From positions 64,501 through 128,500 of the forward strand of contig OU015566.1 of the NCBI GenBank assembly GCA_907165135.1: a DNA stretch of 64,000 nucleotides. The letters are read 5' to 3'. The number at the start of each line of letters is the position of its first letter. The first letter of the stretch is position 1. This DNA comes from Oikopleura dioica. Lineage: Eukaryota; Chordata; Appendicularia; Copelata; Oikopleuridae. The notes under the pieces are model-generated. The model saw nothing but the letters and a program-made list of their open reading frames with translations. It searched no databases and was not told where the DNA came from. The position numbers were made by a program, and so were the translations under genes. Shown piece after piece: positions 30,030-41,346 of this stretch.

Positions 30030-32077
30030 AAATCAAAACGACGAAATTTTAAGAAAACCGACCATTTATCCATACTTAAACGAGCCGCAAGCATCTCTTT
30101 TTCGAGGGTTGTATATTTTATTTGAGACTCTGAAAAATTTCCAGAATTATATGCTACTGGCCTCAAACAATTTTCATTGTGATAATGAGTTTCTCTTGAA
30201 TCGTCTGAAATACATATATAGAGAACACCGCCGAATCCCGTATCAGAACTATCAGTTTCAAGAACGAATTTTCCATTTTCAGGCGGCGCTATCGTTAACT
30301 CTAGGGCTTTATCAGTAATTTCCTCCTTAAGATTTTCAAGAGCTACAGTCGCTTCACGACTCCATTTAAATTGTCCCCTGTACGTTTGAGTTATAGCTTT
30401 CGCCTTTTCTGCAAAATTTGGAATGAATTTTCGATGAAAATTGAGCATGCCAAAAACAGACATCGCCTCCGTTTTATTTTTAGGACAATTTAGATTTTTT
30501 ATAGCTTCCACTCTAGATTGAGAAGGTCTAACTTTACCATTTTTTAAATTAAACCCGCAGAAATCCAATTCGGAATCAAAAAACTTACACTTTCGGGCAT
30601 TCAATCGCAAATTATTCTTTGCAAGCGCAATAAAAAATTTTCGAAGACTCAAAAGATGCTCTGCTTCCGTTTTACTATGAACCGCCAAATCATCCATGTA
30701 CGCAATAACTTCCGTCTTTGCGATTCCTTCTAGCGCTTTATCAACAAATAACATAAAAAATGAAGGAGCATTTTTAACGCCCATAGGCATTCTCAAAAAA
30801 CGAAATTGTCCAAATTCACAAGTAAAACTTGTTTTATCGGCTGTTTCTGGGCAATTTTTGATTTGATGATATCCTTTATACAAATCAGTACTCGAAAATA
30901 TTTTGCTCCCGTGCATATACGAAATTGAATCTTCTAATGACGGTAATGGGTAGTGATACTGTAATGTTGCCTCATTTAGCTTTCTGTAGTCAATAACCAA
31001 TCGATAAGAACCATCCTTTTTCGCTACCAAAAGGCAAGGCGAGCTCCAAACCGAGATACATTGCTCGATAACCTTGTTCCCTTCATAATTTTCAAGAATC
31101 TTTTTCAAAGTTGGTCTTAACGCAAAAGCGGTTCGATAGGGCTGTGAAGAGACAGGCTTATCATCAACAGTATCTATTCTAAATTCTGCTATAGAGCAAG
31201 CTGGTATAAAATCTCCTTCTTCCAGAAAAAGAAAACTGAATTCTTCTACCATTTTATCGAAAATTTCTTGTGATTCTGGTGACATTTTTCCTGTTTTAAT
31301 TTCCTTACGAATCTTTTTGATTGTTTCCGTTTTTATTTGAGCAACGCTAAAGGCTTCAACTAAATTGACCATTTTTGTGCCTTTCTCAAGTCTTATACTA
31401 CAATCAGAAGAATTAACAACAAGTAATCGATACACAGGTGATTCTAAAGATACTTCCTGTAAGGAGGGAATCAACTCAAGCTTCGAATTTTTAAGACAAG
31501 AATCTTCAAAAAATAAGGGTGCATTTTTTTGTAAATTCATGACATCCAAGTCAACAAGCATCTCTGTTTTAGGTCGAAATGTAAGGGTGTTTCGTAAAAC
31601 CCCATAACAGTTTGATTCTGATTTATTTTCAAAGAATTCAGCATTGATTTTTGAAATATTAGCGAACCTCTCAACAGGCCCACTTTGAATAATTTTCTTT
31701 CTCTTCAGATTAATTAATAATTCTAATTCTTCAATAGCTGCTGATCCTAGAACCGAGTTGTAATTTCCTTCCGTAACATAGAACCGCGCGCGGCCCCAAT
31801 TATGATCATCAATTATTAAATCAGTCTCAATAAATCCTAGAACAGAAACGCTTGTATTATTGTATGCGCAAATTTTTATATCATTTTTATGAATTTTTTC
31901 TGATTGAGGGACAAGTTCTTTTCCAATCAAATTAATTTGGGAACCTGTATCAACCAATAATTTTGTATTTTTATTAAAAAGTTTTGCATGAATGAAAAAT
32001 TGACGCCCTACACTATTTACAGAACTAATAAATGAAATCGGGCTGATAGTTTGACCATACTCCAACCCGATTATGCG
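30026..32077 (-). pseudogene. pol: Element D Pol segment 1 (protease, RT, RNase H start)
   Basis: Read in the -1 frame of gag from 32077. Protease LVDTGSQINLI; INLKRKK spacer; RT with RLVIDYRKLN, MPMG and YMDD (30689-30700); RNase H ETDSSDTGFGG and TTLEKEML. Ends at TGA 30026-30028 because a T-run is one base short, so the frame breaks between the RNase H Glu and its last Asp. Confidence 0.88.
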
Positions 32078-33312
32078 TTTCCCGATGAATTTTGATTGCC
32101 ACGAATATTCGGATTATTTTCATGGTTACGATTATGTGTATTATTCTGATTACGAGGGCAATCTCGCTCAACATGGCCACGGCCACCACAATTGTGACAT
32201 TGAACAAACCGGCAATTTCGCTTAATATGCCCATATTTTTTACACAGATTACAGAACACTCGTGGAAAAGAGTTCTGCTGAAAGTTACCCGAAAATGGAC
32301 CATTGCTCGAAAAAGGGCTATTGTTTGAGAAAGGACTATTGCCAGAGAAAGGGCCAAACATTTGTTGACGATTGCCTCGGTTATTGCTTTGACCAAAATT
32401 CTGATTTATCGGGCCATTAAAAGACTCTTGAGCGGCTTTTGAAAGCTTTGCATTCTCAAGTTTTAGTTCGTTAACTGTAGCAGTAAGATCCCGAATAGCT
32501 TCCGCGAATTCTTGGGCCTTCTTATCATGACTTTCTTGAAGCTTTTGATTGCTCTCGCTGAATGCTTCAAACTGTCTCGATAGCATATCTGACGTGTTAT
32601 CCATGAAAGAATTCATGCGATCAATATTCACTGCAGAAACAGTGGTAACCGCGTAACGCTCTCTTTCATCCAAAAATTTTGCTATTTCCGCGGCATTCTG
32701 ATTATGCATTTTATTATCCTTCAAAAAGCTTAGATTAACTGGTTCGATAAATTTCTTGAATTTTGACTCCACGAGAAAATCAACCGCATCTTTCCGAGTA
32801 TCGATCAATTTTGCAAGAGCTTTCACTCTTTTCAAAAAACTGCAGAATTTTTCATTGGAATCAACCCGTCGGGCCATATTCTCAAATTCTTGTTCTGCTT
32901 TCAATTTTCGCTCTTCCGCCGTTTCTTCGCCAAAAATGTCTTTTAAAACTTCAAGAGCTTCCTCGAAATTTTCAGCATTTGCAAGCTGGCGTCCAAATTG
33001 ACTAAGAAACTCGGCTGAACAAGAATTTCGGAGACAATTAACGAGCTTTCGCTCCAATTGCTTATTAAGCTCAGAATCATTCTCACGAGAATGTTCCTTG
33101 ACCGACCGGTCGAAAAGTGCTCTAAATTGTGAAACTCGATCTTCCAAATTACTCCTAGCTAGCTCGTATTCATAAAATTTCATCGCCGGGGAAAAGAATT
33201 GGGCTTGAGAATTTGGGGGCAAAACAGTCATAAGAATTTTTTCCGGCATATCCGAAATCGATTTTCTCTCAATAATTACCGGTTTTGAATTGCCGTCCTC
33301 CGTGGTCTCCAT
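32071..33312 (-). CDS. gag: Element D Gag polyprotein
   Basis: 413 residues, intact. Starts one base inside the LTR edge (A then TGGAGACC). Capsid-like region with SDMPEKILM, QFFSPAMKFYEYEL and a helical body to about residue 225; a Gln/Glu/Lys coiled-coil-like segment (about 235-300); a Gly/Asn/Ser/Phe linker with four or five degenerate copies of a seven-residue GPFSGNS-type repeat (about 320-350). Two CX2CX4HX4C zinc knuckles (CNLC..., CHNC...) and an Asn/Arg-rich end follow. The repeat linker is not present in the other Gags. Confidence 0.93.
   Translation of the reverse strand: METTEDGNSKPVIIERKSISDMPEKILMTVLPPNSQAQFFSPAMKFYEYELARSNLEDRVSQFRALFDRSVKEHSRENDSELNKQLERKLVNCLRNSCSAEFLSQFGRQLANAENFEEALEVLKDIFGEETAEERKLKAEQEFENMARRVDSNEKFCSFLKRVKALAKLIDTRKDAVDFLVESKFKKFIEPVNLSFLKDNKMHNQNAAEIAKFLDERERYAVTTVSAVNIDRMNSFMDNTSDMLSRQFEAFSESNQKLQESHDKKAQEFAEAIRDLTATVNELKLENAKLSKAAQESFNGPINQNFGQSNNRGNRQQMFGPFSGNSPFSNNSPFSSNGPFSGNFQQNSFPRVFCNLCKKYGHIKRNCRFVQCHNCGGRGHVERDCPRNQNNTHNRNHENNPNIRGNQNSSGNA
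32077..32083 (-). promoter_or_regulatory. -1 ribosomal frameshift slippery site G GGA AAC (element D)
   Basis: Gag frame reads TCG GGA AAC GCA TAA, giving G GGA AAC in phase one codon before the stop. Pol is in the -1 frame. A third heptamer type at the same location as those of the other elements. Confidence 0.82.
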
Positions 33313-33654
33313 TGATACCGACTAAAGAATCTCTCCCTGCGATGTAAATACTTGCAAGTAAAATTCGAAAATAATTTTTTGCTTTTTCGTGGATTTATTT
33401 GGAAACGTGAATGATTTTCAAAATTTCAAATTTTTGAAGAAAAGTATTTTTAAACCGGTTGGTTCCGGATTTTCCATTGTTCCGTCGATGGCGCCATTAC
33501 GGGCCTTTGTGCTTTTTACATAATCAATTGATGCCAATTTTTATCTTTTTACGTAACGGTTAATAAATAGACAGTTACATAACTATGTTACGTTTCTTTT
33601 CATTTTTTTTCATTTTTGTTGATTTCTTGCCACATGTGGCGCTTTTTCCCAGTT

Positions 33655-33700
33655 ATGAAAAATAAGAGCTTCTCACTATGTGACCACTCATATTTTTCAT
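33655..33700 (-). promoter_or_regulatory. Leader hairpin II (element D)
   Basis: Minus strand: ATGAAAAATATGAG pairs with CTCTTATTTTTCAT (13 of 14) around an inner stem TCAC-ATA-GTGA and GAAGC. Outer stem sequence is unrelated to those of B, F and G, while the apical part is conserved. It lies between the candidate donor (33903) and acceptor (33337). Confidence 0.65.
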
Positions 33701-33916
33701 AATTAGCAAAGTTGTCGTTTTTGTCCAAGTCCGTTGTCCATGTCCAGTGTCAGTCCAAGCCAGTCCGTTGTCCGTGTTGTAGTTGAAGTTGTTGAAGAAG
33801 AAGTTGTCGCCATCGCCGGTCCATTGTGTAGCCATGATTTCTGTTAATTGGTCAAGTTAACTAGAAAACGCAGCCGTAACAGCTCATCAACGATTTTGAT
33901 TACCTGGGAGCGCTTA

Positions 33917-33968
33917 TGACCACGGTTTACCGGTTTGGGATATTCTGCCCGCGGTTACTTTGTGATCA
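33917..33968 (-). promoter_or_regulatory. Leader hairpin I and splice-donor-like site (element D)
   Basis: Minus strand: TGATCAC (33968-33962) pairs with GTGGTCA (33923-33917), seven pairs including one G-U. It is followed by TAAGCGCTCCCAG and GTAATC. Same layout as in the other LTRs, with a different stem. Confidence 0.55.
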
Positions 33969-34479
33969 GCCCTTACGGGAAGCTCAGCCAGTAAGAATCT
34001 GTGTTCCAACTTTTCCGTCGTTGTCGAAGCCATTTGAGATCATCCTTCAGTCGTTGATTTTGACACAGAATAATTAATAAAATCAAGAACTTTTCCGAAA
34101 GACACGAGTTAACTTTGAAATCATAGAAGAAGGCTAATATTGTTTTCTGAAAGAAATTTATTTCTTTCTGATTTTTGAAAAGATAAATATCCTAAAACAG
34201 TTAATAATAAAACCTTTTAAAAGCCCTTGACAGTAAGACTTTTAAAAGGCGCGGCTAATGTGCCTTTGAGTAAATATAATCCACGCGTACGTAGACACAA
34301 TCCTAAAGGTATAAAGACTCTTTATAACCTTTGCCCTGACTATTCTACCCTGACCCTGATTCAAAGTAAATTTGAACCATAAGAAACTGATCTGGCTCGA
34401 AAGATCATTATAATTCTAGTGTGATATTTTAATTTTGGCCGTGAAATATTTTTTTGACCGTTCTCCTCATTAGGTATCA

Positions 34480-37400
34480 GATGACCATCGAAAAAATTTT
34501 TTTTGAATTTTTTTTCTGTTGGGTTTGAGAGGCTCAGAATCAACCAAAATGAAACGCTGCAAATAAAATTAGAGCAAATAACGAAATTTCAAATTTTGAC
34601 CTCGTTTTTGGGCGATTCATGATAACGATGACCATCGAAAAAAATTTTTTTGAATATTTTTCTGTTGGGTTTGAGAGGCTCAGAATCAACCAAAATGACG
34701 CTCGGTAGACGGCAAAAACGCTGCAAATAAAATAAGAGCAAAAAACGAAATTTCAAAATTTTGACCTCATTTTTTTGCGATTCATGATAACGATGACCAT
34801 CGAAAAAAAAATTTTTTTTTTTTGGTTTTTTTTTCTGTTGGGTTTGAGAGGCTCAGAATCAACCAAAATGACGCTTGGAAGACGGCAGAAACGCTGCAAA
34901 TAAAATTAGGGCAAAAAACGAAATTTTAAAATTTTGACCTCGTTTTTGGGCGATTCATGATAACGATGACCATCGAAAAAAAAATTTTTTTTTTGAATTT
35001 TTTTTCTGTTGGGTTTGAGAGGCTCAGTACGAACCAAAATGACGCTCGGAAGACGGCAGAAACGCTGCAAATAAAGTTTGGGCAAAAAACGAAATTTCAA
35101 AATTTTGACCTCGTTTTTGGGCGATTCATGATAACGATGACCATCGAAAAAAAAATTTTTTTTCTGTTGGGTTTGAGAGGCTCAGAATCAACCAAAATGA
35201 CGCTCGGAAGACGGCAGAAACGCTGCAAATAAAATTAGGGCAAAAAACGAAATTTCAAAATTTTGACCTCGTTTTTGGGCGATTAATGATAACGATGACC
35301 ATCGAAAAAAAAATTTATTTTTTTGAATTTTTTTTCTGTTAGATTTGAGAGGCTTAGAATCAACCAAAATGACGCTCGGAAGACGGCAAAAACGCTGCAA
35401 ATAAAATTAAGGCAAAAAACGAAATTTCAAAATTTTGACCTCGTTTTTGGGTGATTCATGATAACGATGACCATCGAAAAAAAAATTATTTTTTTGAATT
35501 TTTTTTCTGTTGGGTTTGAGAGGCTTAGAATCAACCAAAATGACGCTCGGAAGACGGCAGAAATGCTGAAAATAAAATTAGGGCAAAAACGAAATTTCAA
35601 AATTTTGACCTCGTTTTTGGGCGATTCATGATAACGATGACCATCGAAAAAAAAAATTTTTTTTTTGAATTTTTTTTCTGTTGGGTTTGAGAGGCTCAGA
35701 ATCAACCAAAATGACGCTCGAAAGACGGCAGAAACGCTGCAAATAAAATAAAGGCAAAAAACGAAATTTCAAAATTTTGACCTCGTTTTTGGGCGATTCA
35801 TGATAACGATGACCATCGAAAAAAAAATTTTTTTTTGAATTTTTTTTCTGTTGGGTTTGAGAGGCTCAGAATCAACCAAAATGACGCTCGGAAGACGGCA
35901 GAAATGCTGCAAATAAAATTAGGGCAAAAACGAAATTTCAAAATTTTGACCTCGTTTTTGGGCGATTCATGATAACTATGACCATCGAAAAAAAAATTTT
36001 TTTTTTTTGGTTTTTTTTTCTGTTGGGTTTGAGAGGCTCAGTATCAACCAAAATGACGCTCGGAAGACGGCAGAAACGCTGCAAATAAAATTAGAGCAAA
36101 AAACGAATTTTCAAAATTTTGACCTCGTTTTTGGGCGATTCATGATAACGATGTTCATCGAAAAAAAAATTTTTTTTTTGAATTTTTTTTCTGTTGGGTT
36201 TGAGAGGCTTAGAATGAACCAAAATGACGCTCGGAAGACGGCAGAAACGCTGCAAATAAAATTAGGGCAAAAAACGAAATTTCAAAATTTTGACCTCGTT
36301 TTTGGGCGATTCATGATAACGATGACCATCGAAAAAAAAATTTTTTTTTTTTGAATTTTTTCTGTTGGGTTTGAGAGGCTCAGAATCAACCAAAATGACG
36401 CTCGGAAGACGTCAGAAACGCTGCAAATAAAATTAGGGCAAAAAACGAAATTTCAAAATTTTGACCTCGTTTTTGGGCGATTCATGATAACGATGACCAA
36501 AAAAATTTTTTTTTTTGAATTTTTTTTCTGTTGGGTTTGAGAGGCTCAAGATCAACCAAAATGACGATCGGAAGACGGCAGAAACGCTGCAAATAAAATT
36601 AGAGCAAATAACGAAATTTCAAAATTTTGACCTCGTTTTTGGGCGATTCATGATAACGATGACCATCGAAAAAAAAATTTTTTTTTTTGAATATTTTTTC
36701 TGTTGGGTTTGAGAGGCTCAGAATCAACCAAAATGACGCTCGGAAGACGGAAGAAACGCTGCAAATAAAATAAGAGCAAAAAACGAATTTTCAAAATTCT
36801 GACCTCATTTTTGGGCGATTCATGATAACGATGACCATCGAAAAAAAAATTTTTTTTTTTTGGTTTTTTTTTCTGTTGGGTTTGAGAGGCTCAGTATCAA
36901 CCAAAATGACGCTCGGAAGACGGCAGAAACGCTGCAAATAAAATTAGAGCAAAAAACGAATTTTCAAAATTTTGACCTCGTTTTTGGGCGATTCATGATA
37001 ACGATGACCATCGAAAAAAAATTTTTTTTCTGTTGGGTTTGAGAGGCTTAGAATCAACCAAAGTGACGCTCGAAAGACGGCAGAAACGCTGCAAATAAAA
37101 TTAGGGCAAAAAACGAAATTTCAAAATTTTGACCTCGTTTTTGGGCGATTCATGATAACGATGACCATCGAAAAAAAAATTTTTTTTTTGATTTTTTTTT
37201 CTGTTGGGTTTGAGAGGCTCAGTATCAACCAAAATGACGCTCGGAAGACGGCAGAAACGCTGCAAATAAAATTTGGGCAAAAAACGAAATTTCAAAATTT
37301 TGACCTCGTTTTATGGGCGATTCATGATAACGATGACCATCGAAAAAAAAATTTTTTTTTTTGAATATTTTTTCTGTTGGGTTTGAGAGGCTCAGAATCA

Positions 37401-37503
37401 ACCAAAATGACGCTCGGAAGACGGCAGAAACGCTGCAAATAAAATTAGGGCAAAAAACGAAATTTCAAAATTTTGACCTCGTTTTTGGGCGATTCATGAT
37501 AAC
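34480..37503 (+). repeat. Satellite array 4a (about 17-18 monomers)
   Basis: Longest uninterrupted stretch. Starts with somewhat shortened copies (34480-34700), then variants TACGAACC, short A/T tract, GTTAGATTTG and GGGTGATTC (34900-35640), and a second variant set, GGTTTTTTTTTCTG with CAGTATC, ATGTTCATCG, GACCAAAAAAATT and CTCAAGATC (36000-36600). Ends at ATAAC, duplicated by the solo LTR. Confidence 0.95.
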
Positions 37504-38798
37504 TGATACGGAAGCGGCTGTCCTGCAGGAATTTTGCTCGATCTCTTACTCTAGAATGCCAAGCGAAAATAACGAGAATCAAATTTTAAATTTGCGTGGT
37601 TTTATTTGTGATTTGAATGACGGAGAAAGGCGCGACGCGGGGTTAAATAGCAGCGAGATTCGATCAGTGTTTTTGAACAAGCGGTTGTTTTTGAAAAACA
37701 ATTTTTCTTTCGAAAACAAGGAAGAGAGCCCGTGGCTTCTTTTAGCGGTTTTTCTTGCGGGAAATCCTTTCGGATCGATTTCTTATCGGAAGAGGAGCTG
37801 GTCGAACTTGCCAAGCAAGTTATTTTCAAAGGTTTCGGGAGCCGGCGCCGCGCGTTACGAGATAAAACGCAAATTAATTATTTTTTTTTATAATAAAAAG
37901 CAGAAAATAATAACAGCCACTTAAACTTCTCACTGTGTGACCGTAGAAGTGACTGTTCATTATGATTGAAATAAATAAAGGATGAGAAAAGTAAAAGAAT
38001 ATATACAAAATTTTAACAAATAAATTGAATAAAATTTGGTCAGGATTTTATAAAATAAATTTATCAAAATTGAAATCATAGAAGAAGCAAATTCCAAGGA
38101 ACATACCCGGGGGAAGTAACTGTCGCGGTTCGCACCGTATCTTCTCTTACGGATGAGCTAGTTTGCGACAAGCGGACGCACTGACAGAGAGTTTGTCCGA
38201 CTCCACGGCACCGAGATGATACGACGGTTTATCTGCTCGTTGGAGTTGTTGTTGTTGAAGAAGGTGTTGACGGCTGTTCTGTTGTAGACTTTGAATCGTA
38301 TGTACTGTCAATAATCGAACTTTAAAATCGCATAGCAATGATAAGAAATATCAATAAATAGATTAAACATGCGGTTTTGCGAATTGCATATTTTTGATGA
38401 ATTGACGTCAGATCGCACTAGAATAGTCAGAAACGAATTAAGATTTCTTCCAAAGTATGCGTACATACACATTAATCCTAGACTGAATAAACCCTTAATT
38501 AGTTTCCGACCCGTTGATTATGATGAGAGCATATGAGCATTCCAATGATAAAAGTAGAAATCGTAAAGAGATGACATGATGATAAGACAATTTTGGGTCA
38601 ATCTGGCTCGTAAAAACTGACCATCTTTTCATTTTGAGAAGAATATCGTGAAATGATTTTTGAAAAAATGTCTGATCAATTTGGTGATACCAAGCTGACA
38701 AGACAAATTTAAACCAACGTAGAACCGTATTGACGTAAATACTTGGCCGTGAAATAAATTTTTTGTGTTGCTTGAGGCGTTGTTCCCTAAAGATATCA
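37504..38798 (-). mobile_element. Solo LTR of the element E family
   Basis: 1295 bp, TGATAC to ATATCA, flanked by the 5-bp duplication ATAAC (37499-37503 and 38799-38803). Clearly homologous to the element E LTRs but about 91 bp longer, because it keeps a block at about 38423-38515 that E lacks. Hairpin II is at 37912-37957 with inner stem TCAC-ACA-GTGA. No internal sequence remains, so it is the product of LTR-LTR recombination. Confidence 0.94.
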
Positions 38799-40092
38799 AT
38801 AACGATGGCCATCGAAAAAAAATTTTTTTTTTTGAATTTTTTTTCTGTTGGGTTTGAGAGGCTCAGTATCAACCAAAATGACGCTCGGAAGACGGCAGAA
38901 ACGCTGCAAATAAAATAAGAGCAAAAAACGAATTTTCAAAATTTTGACCTCATTTTTGGGCGATTCATGATAACGATGACCATCGAAAAAAAAATTTTTT
39001 TTTTTTGGTTTTTTTTTCTGTTGGGTTTGAGAGGCTCAGTATCAACCAAAATGACGCTCGGAAGACGACAGAAACGCTGCAAATAAAATTAGAGCAAAAA
39101 ACGAATTTTCAAAATTTTGACCTCGTTTTTGGGCGATTCATGATAACGATGACCATGAAAAAAAAAATTTTTTTTTTGAATTTTTTTTCTGTTGGGTTTG
39201 AGAGGCTTAGAATCAACCAAAATGACGCTCGGAAGACGGCAGAAACGCTGCAAATAAAATTAGGGCAAAAAACGAAATTTCAAAATTTTGACCTCGTTTT
39301 TGGGCGATTCATGATAACGATGAGCAAAAAAATTTTTTTTTTTGAATTTTTTTTCTTTTCGGTTTGAGAGGCTCAAGATCAGCCAAAATGACGCTCGGAA
39401 GACGGCAGAAACGCTGCAAATAAAATTAAAGCAAATAACGAAATTTCAAAATTTTGACCTCGTTTTTGGGCGATTCATGATAACGATGACCATCGAAAAA
39501 AAAATTTTTTTTTTGAATTTTTTTTCTGTTGGGTTTGAGAGGCTCAGAATCAACCAAAATGAAACGCTGCAAATAAAATTAGAGCATATAACGAAATTTC
39601 AAATTTTGACCTCGTTTTTGTTCGATTCATGATAACGATGACCATCGAAAAAAAAATTTTTTTTTTTGAATATTTTTTCTGTTGGGTTTGAGAGGCTCAG
39701 AATCAACCAAAATGACGCTCGGTAGACGGCAGAAACGCTGCAAACAAAATAAGAGCAAAAAACGAATTTTCAAAATTTTGACCTCATTTTTGGGCGATTC
39801 ATGATAACGATGACCATCGAAAAAAAAATTTTTTTTTTTTGGTTTTTTTTTCTGTTGGGTTTGAGAGGCTCAGAATCAACCAAAATGACGCTTGGAAGAC
39901 GGCAGAAACGCTGCAAATAAAATTAGGGCAAAAAACGAAATTTCAAAATTTTGACCTCGTTTTTGGGCGATTCATGATAACGATGACCATCGAAAAAAAA
40001 TTTTTTTTTTGAATTTTTTTTCTGTTGGGTTTGAGAGGCTCAGTACGAACCCAAATGACGCTCGGAAGACGGCAGAAACGCTGCAAATAAAA
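38799..40092 (+). repeat. Satellite array 4b (about 7-8 monomers)
   Basis: Continues array 4a after the solo LTR in register. Shows the GGTTTTTTTTTCTG/CAGTATC, GAGCAAAAAAATT and CTCAAGATC variant series (38980-39480). Ends at TAAAA, duplicated by element E. Confidence 0.95.
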
Positions 40093-41296
40093 TGATACGG
40101 AAGCGGCTGTCCTGCAAGAATTTTGCTCGATCTCTAACTCTAGAATGCCAAGCCAAAATAACGAGAATCAAATTTTAAATTTGCGTGGTTTTATTTGTGA
40201 TTTGAATGACTGAAAAAGGCGCGACGCGGGGTTAAATAGCAGCGAGATTTGATCAGTGTTTTTGAACAAGCGGTTGTTTTTGAAAAACAATTTTTCTTTT
40301 GAAAACAAGGAAGAGAGCCCGTGGCTTTCTTTAGCGGTTTTTCTTGCGGGAAATCCTTTCGGATCGATTTCTTTTCGGAAGACGAGCTGATCGAACTTGC
40401 CAAGCAAGTTATTTTCAAAGGTTTCGGGAGCCGGCGCCGCGCGTGACGAGATAAAACGCAAATTAATTTTTTCAAAATAAAAAGCAGAAAATAATAACAG
40501 CCACTTAAACTTCTCACTATGTGACCGTAGAAGTGACTGTTAATTATGGTTGAAATAAAAAAGGATGAGAAAAGTAAAAGAATATATACAAAATTTTAAC
40601 AAATAAATTGAATAAAATTTGGTCAGGATTTTATAAAATGAATTTATCAAAATTGAAATCACAGAAGAAGCAAATTCCAAGGAACATACCCGGGGAAGTT
40701 ACTGTCGCGGTTCGCACCGTATCTTCTCTTACGGATGAGCTAATTTGCGACAAGCGGACGCCCTGACATAGAGTTTGTCCGACCCCACGGCACCGAGATG
40801 ATACGACGGTTTATCGGCTCGTTGGAGTAGTTGTTGTTGAAGAAGATGTTGACGACTTTCTTGTTGTAGAAGTTGAATCGTATGCACTGTCAATAATCGA
40901 ACTTTAAAAATCGCAAAGCAATGATAAGAAATATCGATAAATAGATTAAACATGCAGTTTTGCAAATAGCATATTTTTGGATGAATTGACATCAGATTGC
41001 ACTAGAAAAGTATTATGATGAGAGCATATGAGCATTCCAATGATAGAACGTATAGATCGTAAGGAGATGACATGATGATAAGACAATTTTGGGTCAATCT
41101 GGCTCGTTAAAACTGACCATCTTTTCATTTTAAGTAGAATATCGTGAAATGATTTTTGCAAATATGTCTGATCAATTTGGTGATACCAAGCTGACAAGAC
41201 AAATTTAAACTAACGTAGAACCGAATTGGCGTAAATATTTGGCCGTGAAATAAAAATTTTTTATTTGGCTTGAGGCGTTGTTCCCTAAGGATATCA
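40093..41296 (-). repeat. Element E 3' LTR
   Basis: 1204 bp, TGATAT (minus strand start) to GTATCA. Hairpin II at 40496-40541. The adjacent internal sequence (41297-41333, minus) is AAAGATGC, then CCATGGAAGGTCACAG at the LTR edge. Confidence 0.95.
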
Positions 41297-41346
41297 CTGT
41301 GACCTTCCATGGGTCCCAAACGAGCATCTTTATCGCCCATCTTTTT

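Larger units (their letters stand above)
26138..34479 (-). mobile_element. Element D: complete Ty3/Gypsy-type LTR retrotransposon, defective
   Basis: Minus strand. Flanked by the 5-bp duplication GATGA (26133-26137 and 34480-34484). LTRs 26138-27305 and 33313-34479 are essentially identical, with a perfect 6-bp terminal inverted repeat TGATAC/GTATCA. Gag intact; pol has one frameshift and two nonsense codons. Represents a separate family. Confidence 0.95.
33313..34479 (-). repeat. Element D 5' LTR
   Basis: 1167 bp with perfect TGATAC/GTATCA ends. On the minus strand the order is CTACGTACGCGTGG plus GATTATATTT (about 34276-34294), CAAAGGCACATTAGCC, hairpin I, donor-like CAG|GTAATC (33903), a CAACAACTTC-rich tract, hairpin II, and an acceptor-like CATCGCAG (33337). 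Confidence 0.95.
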
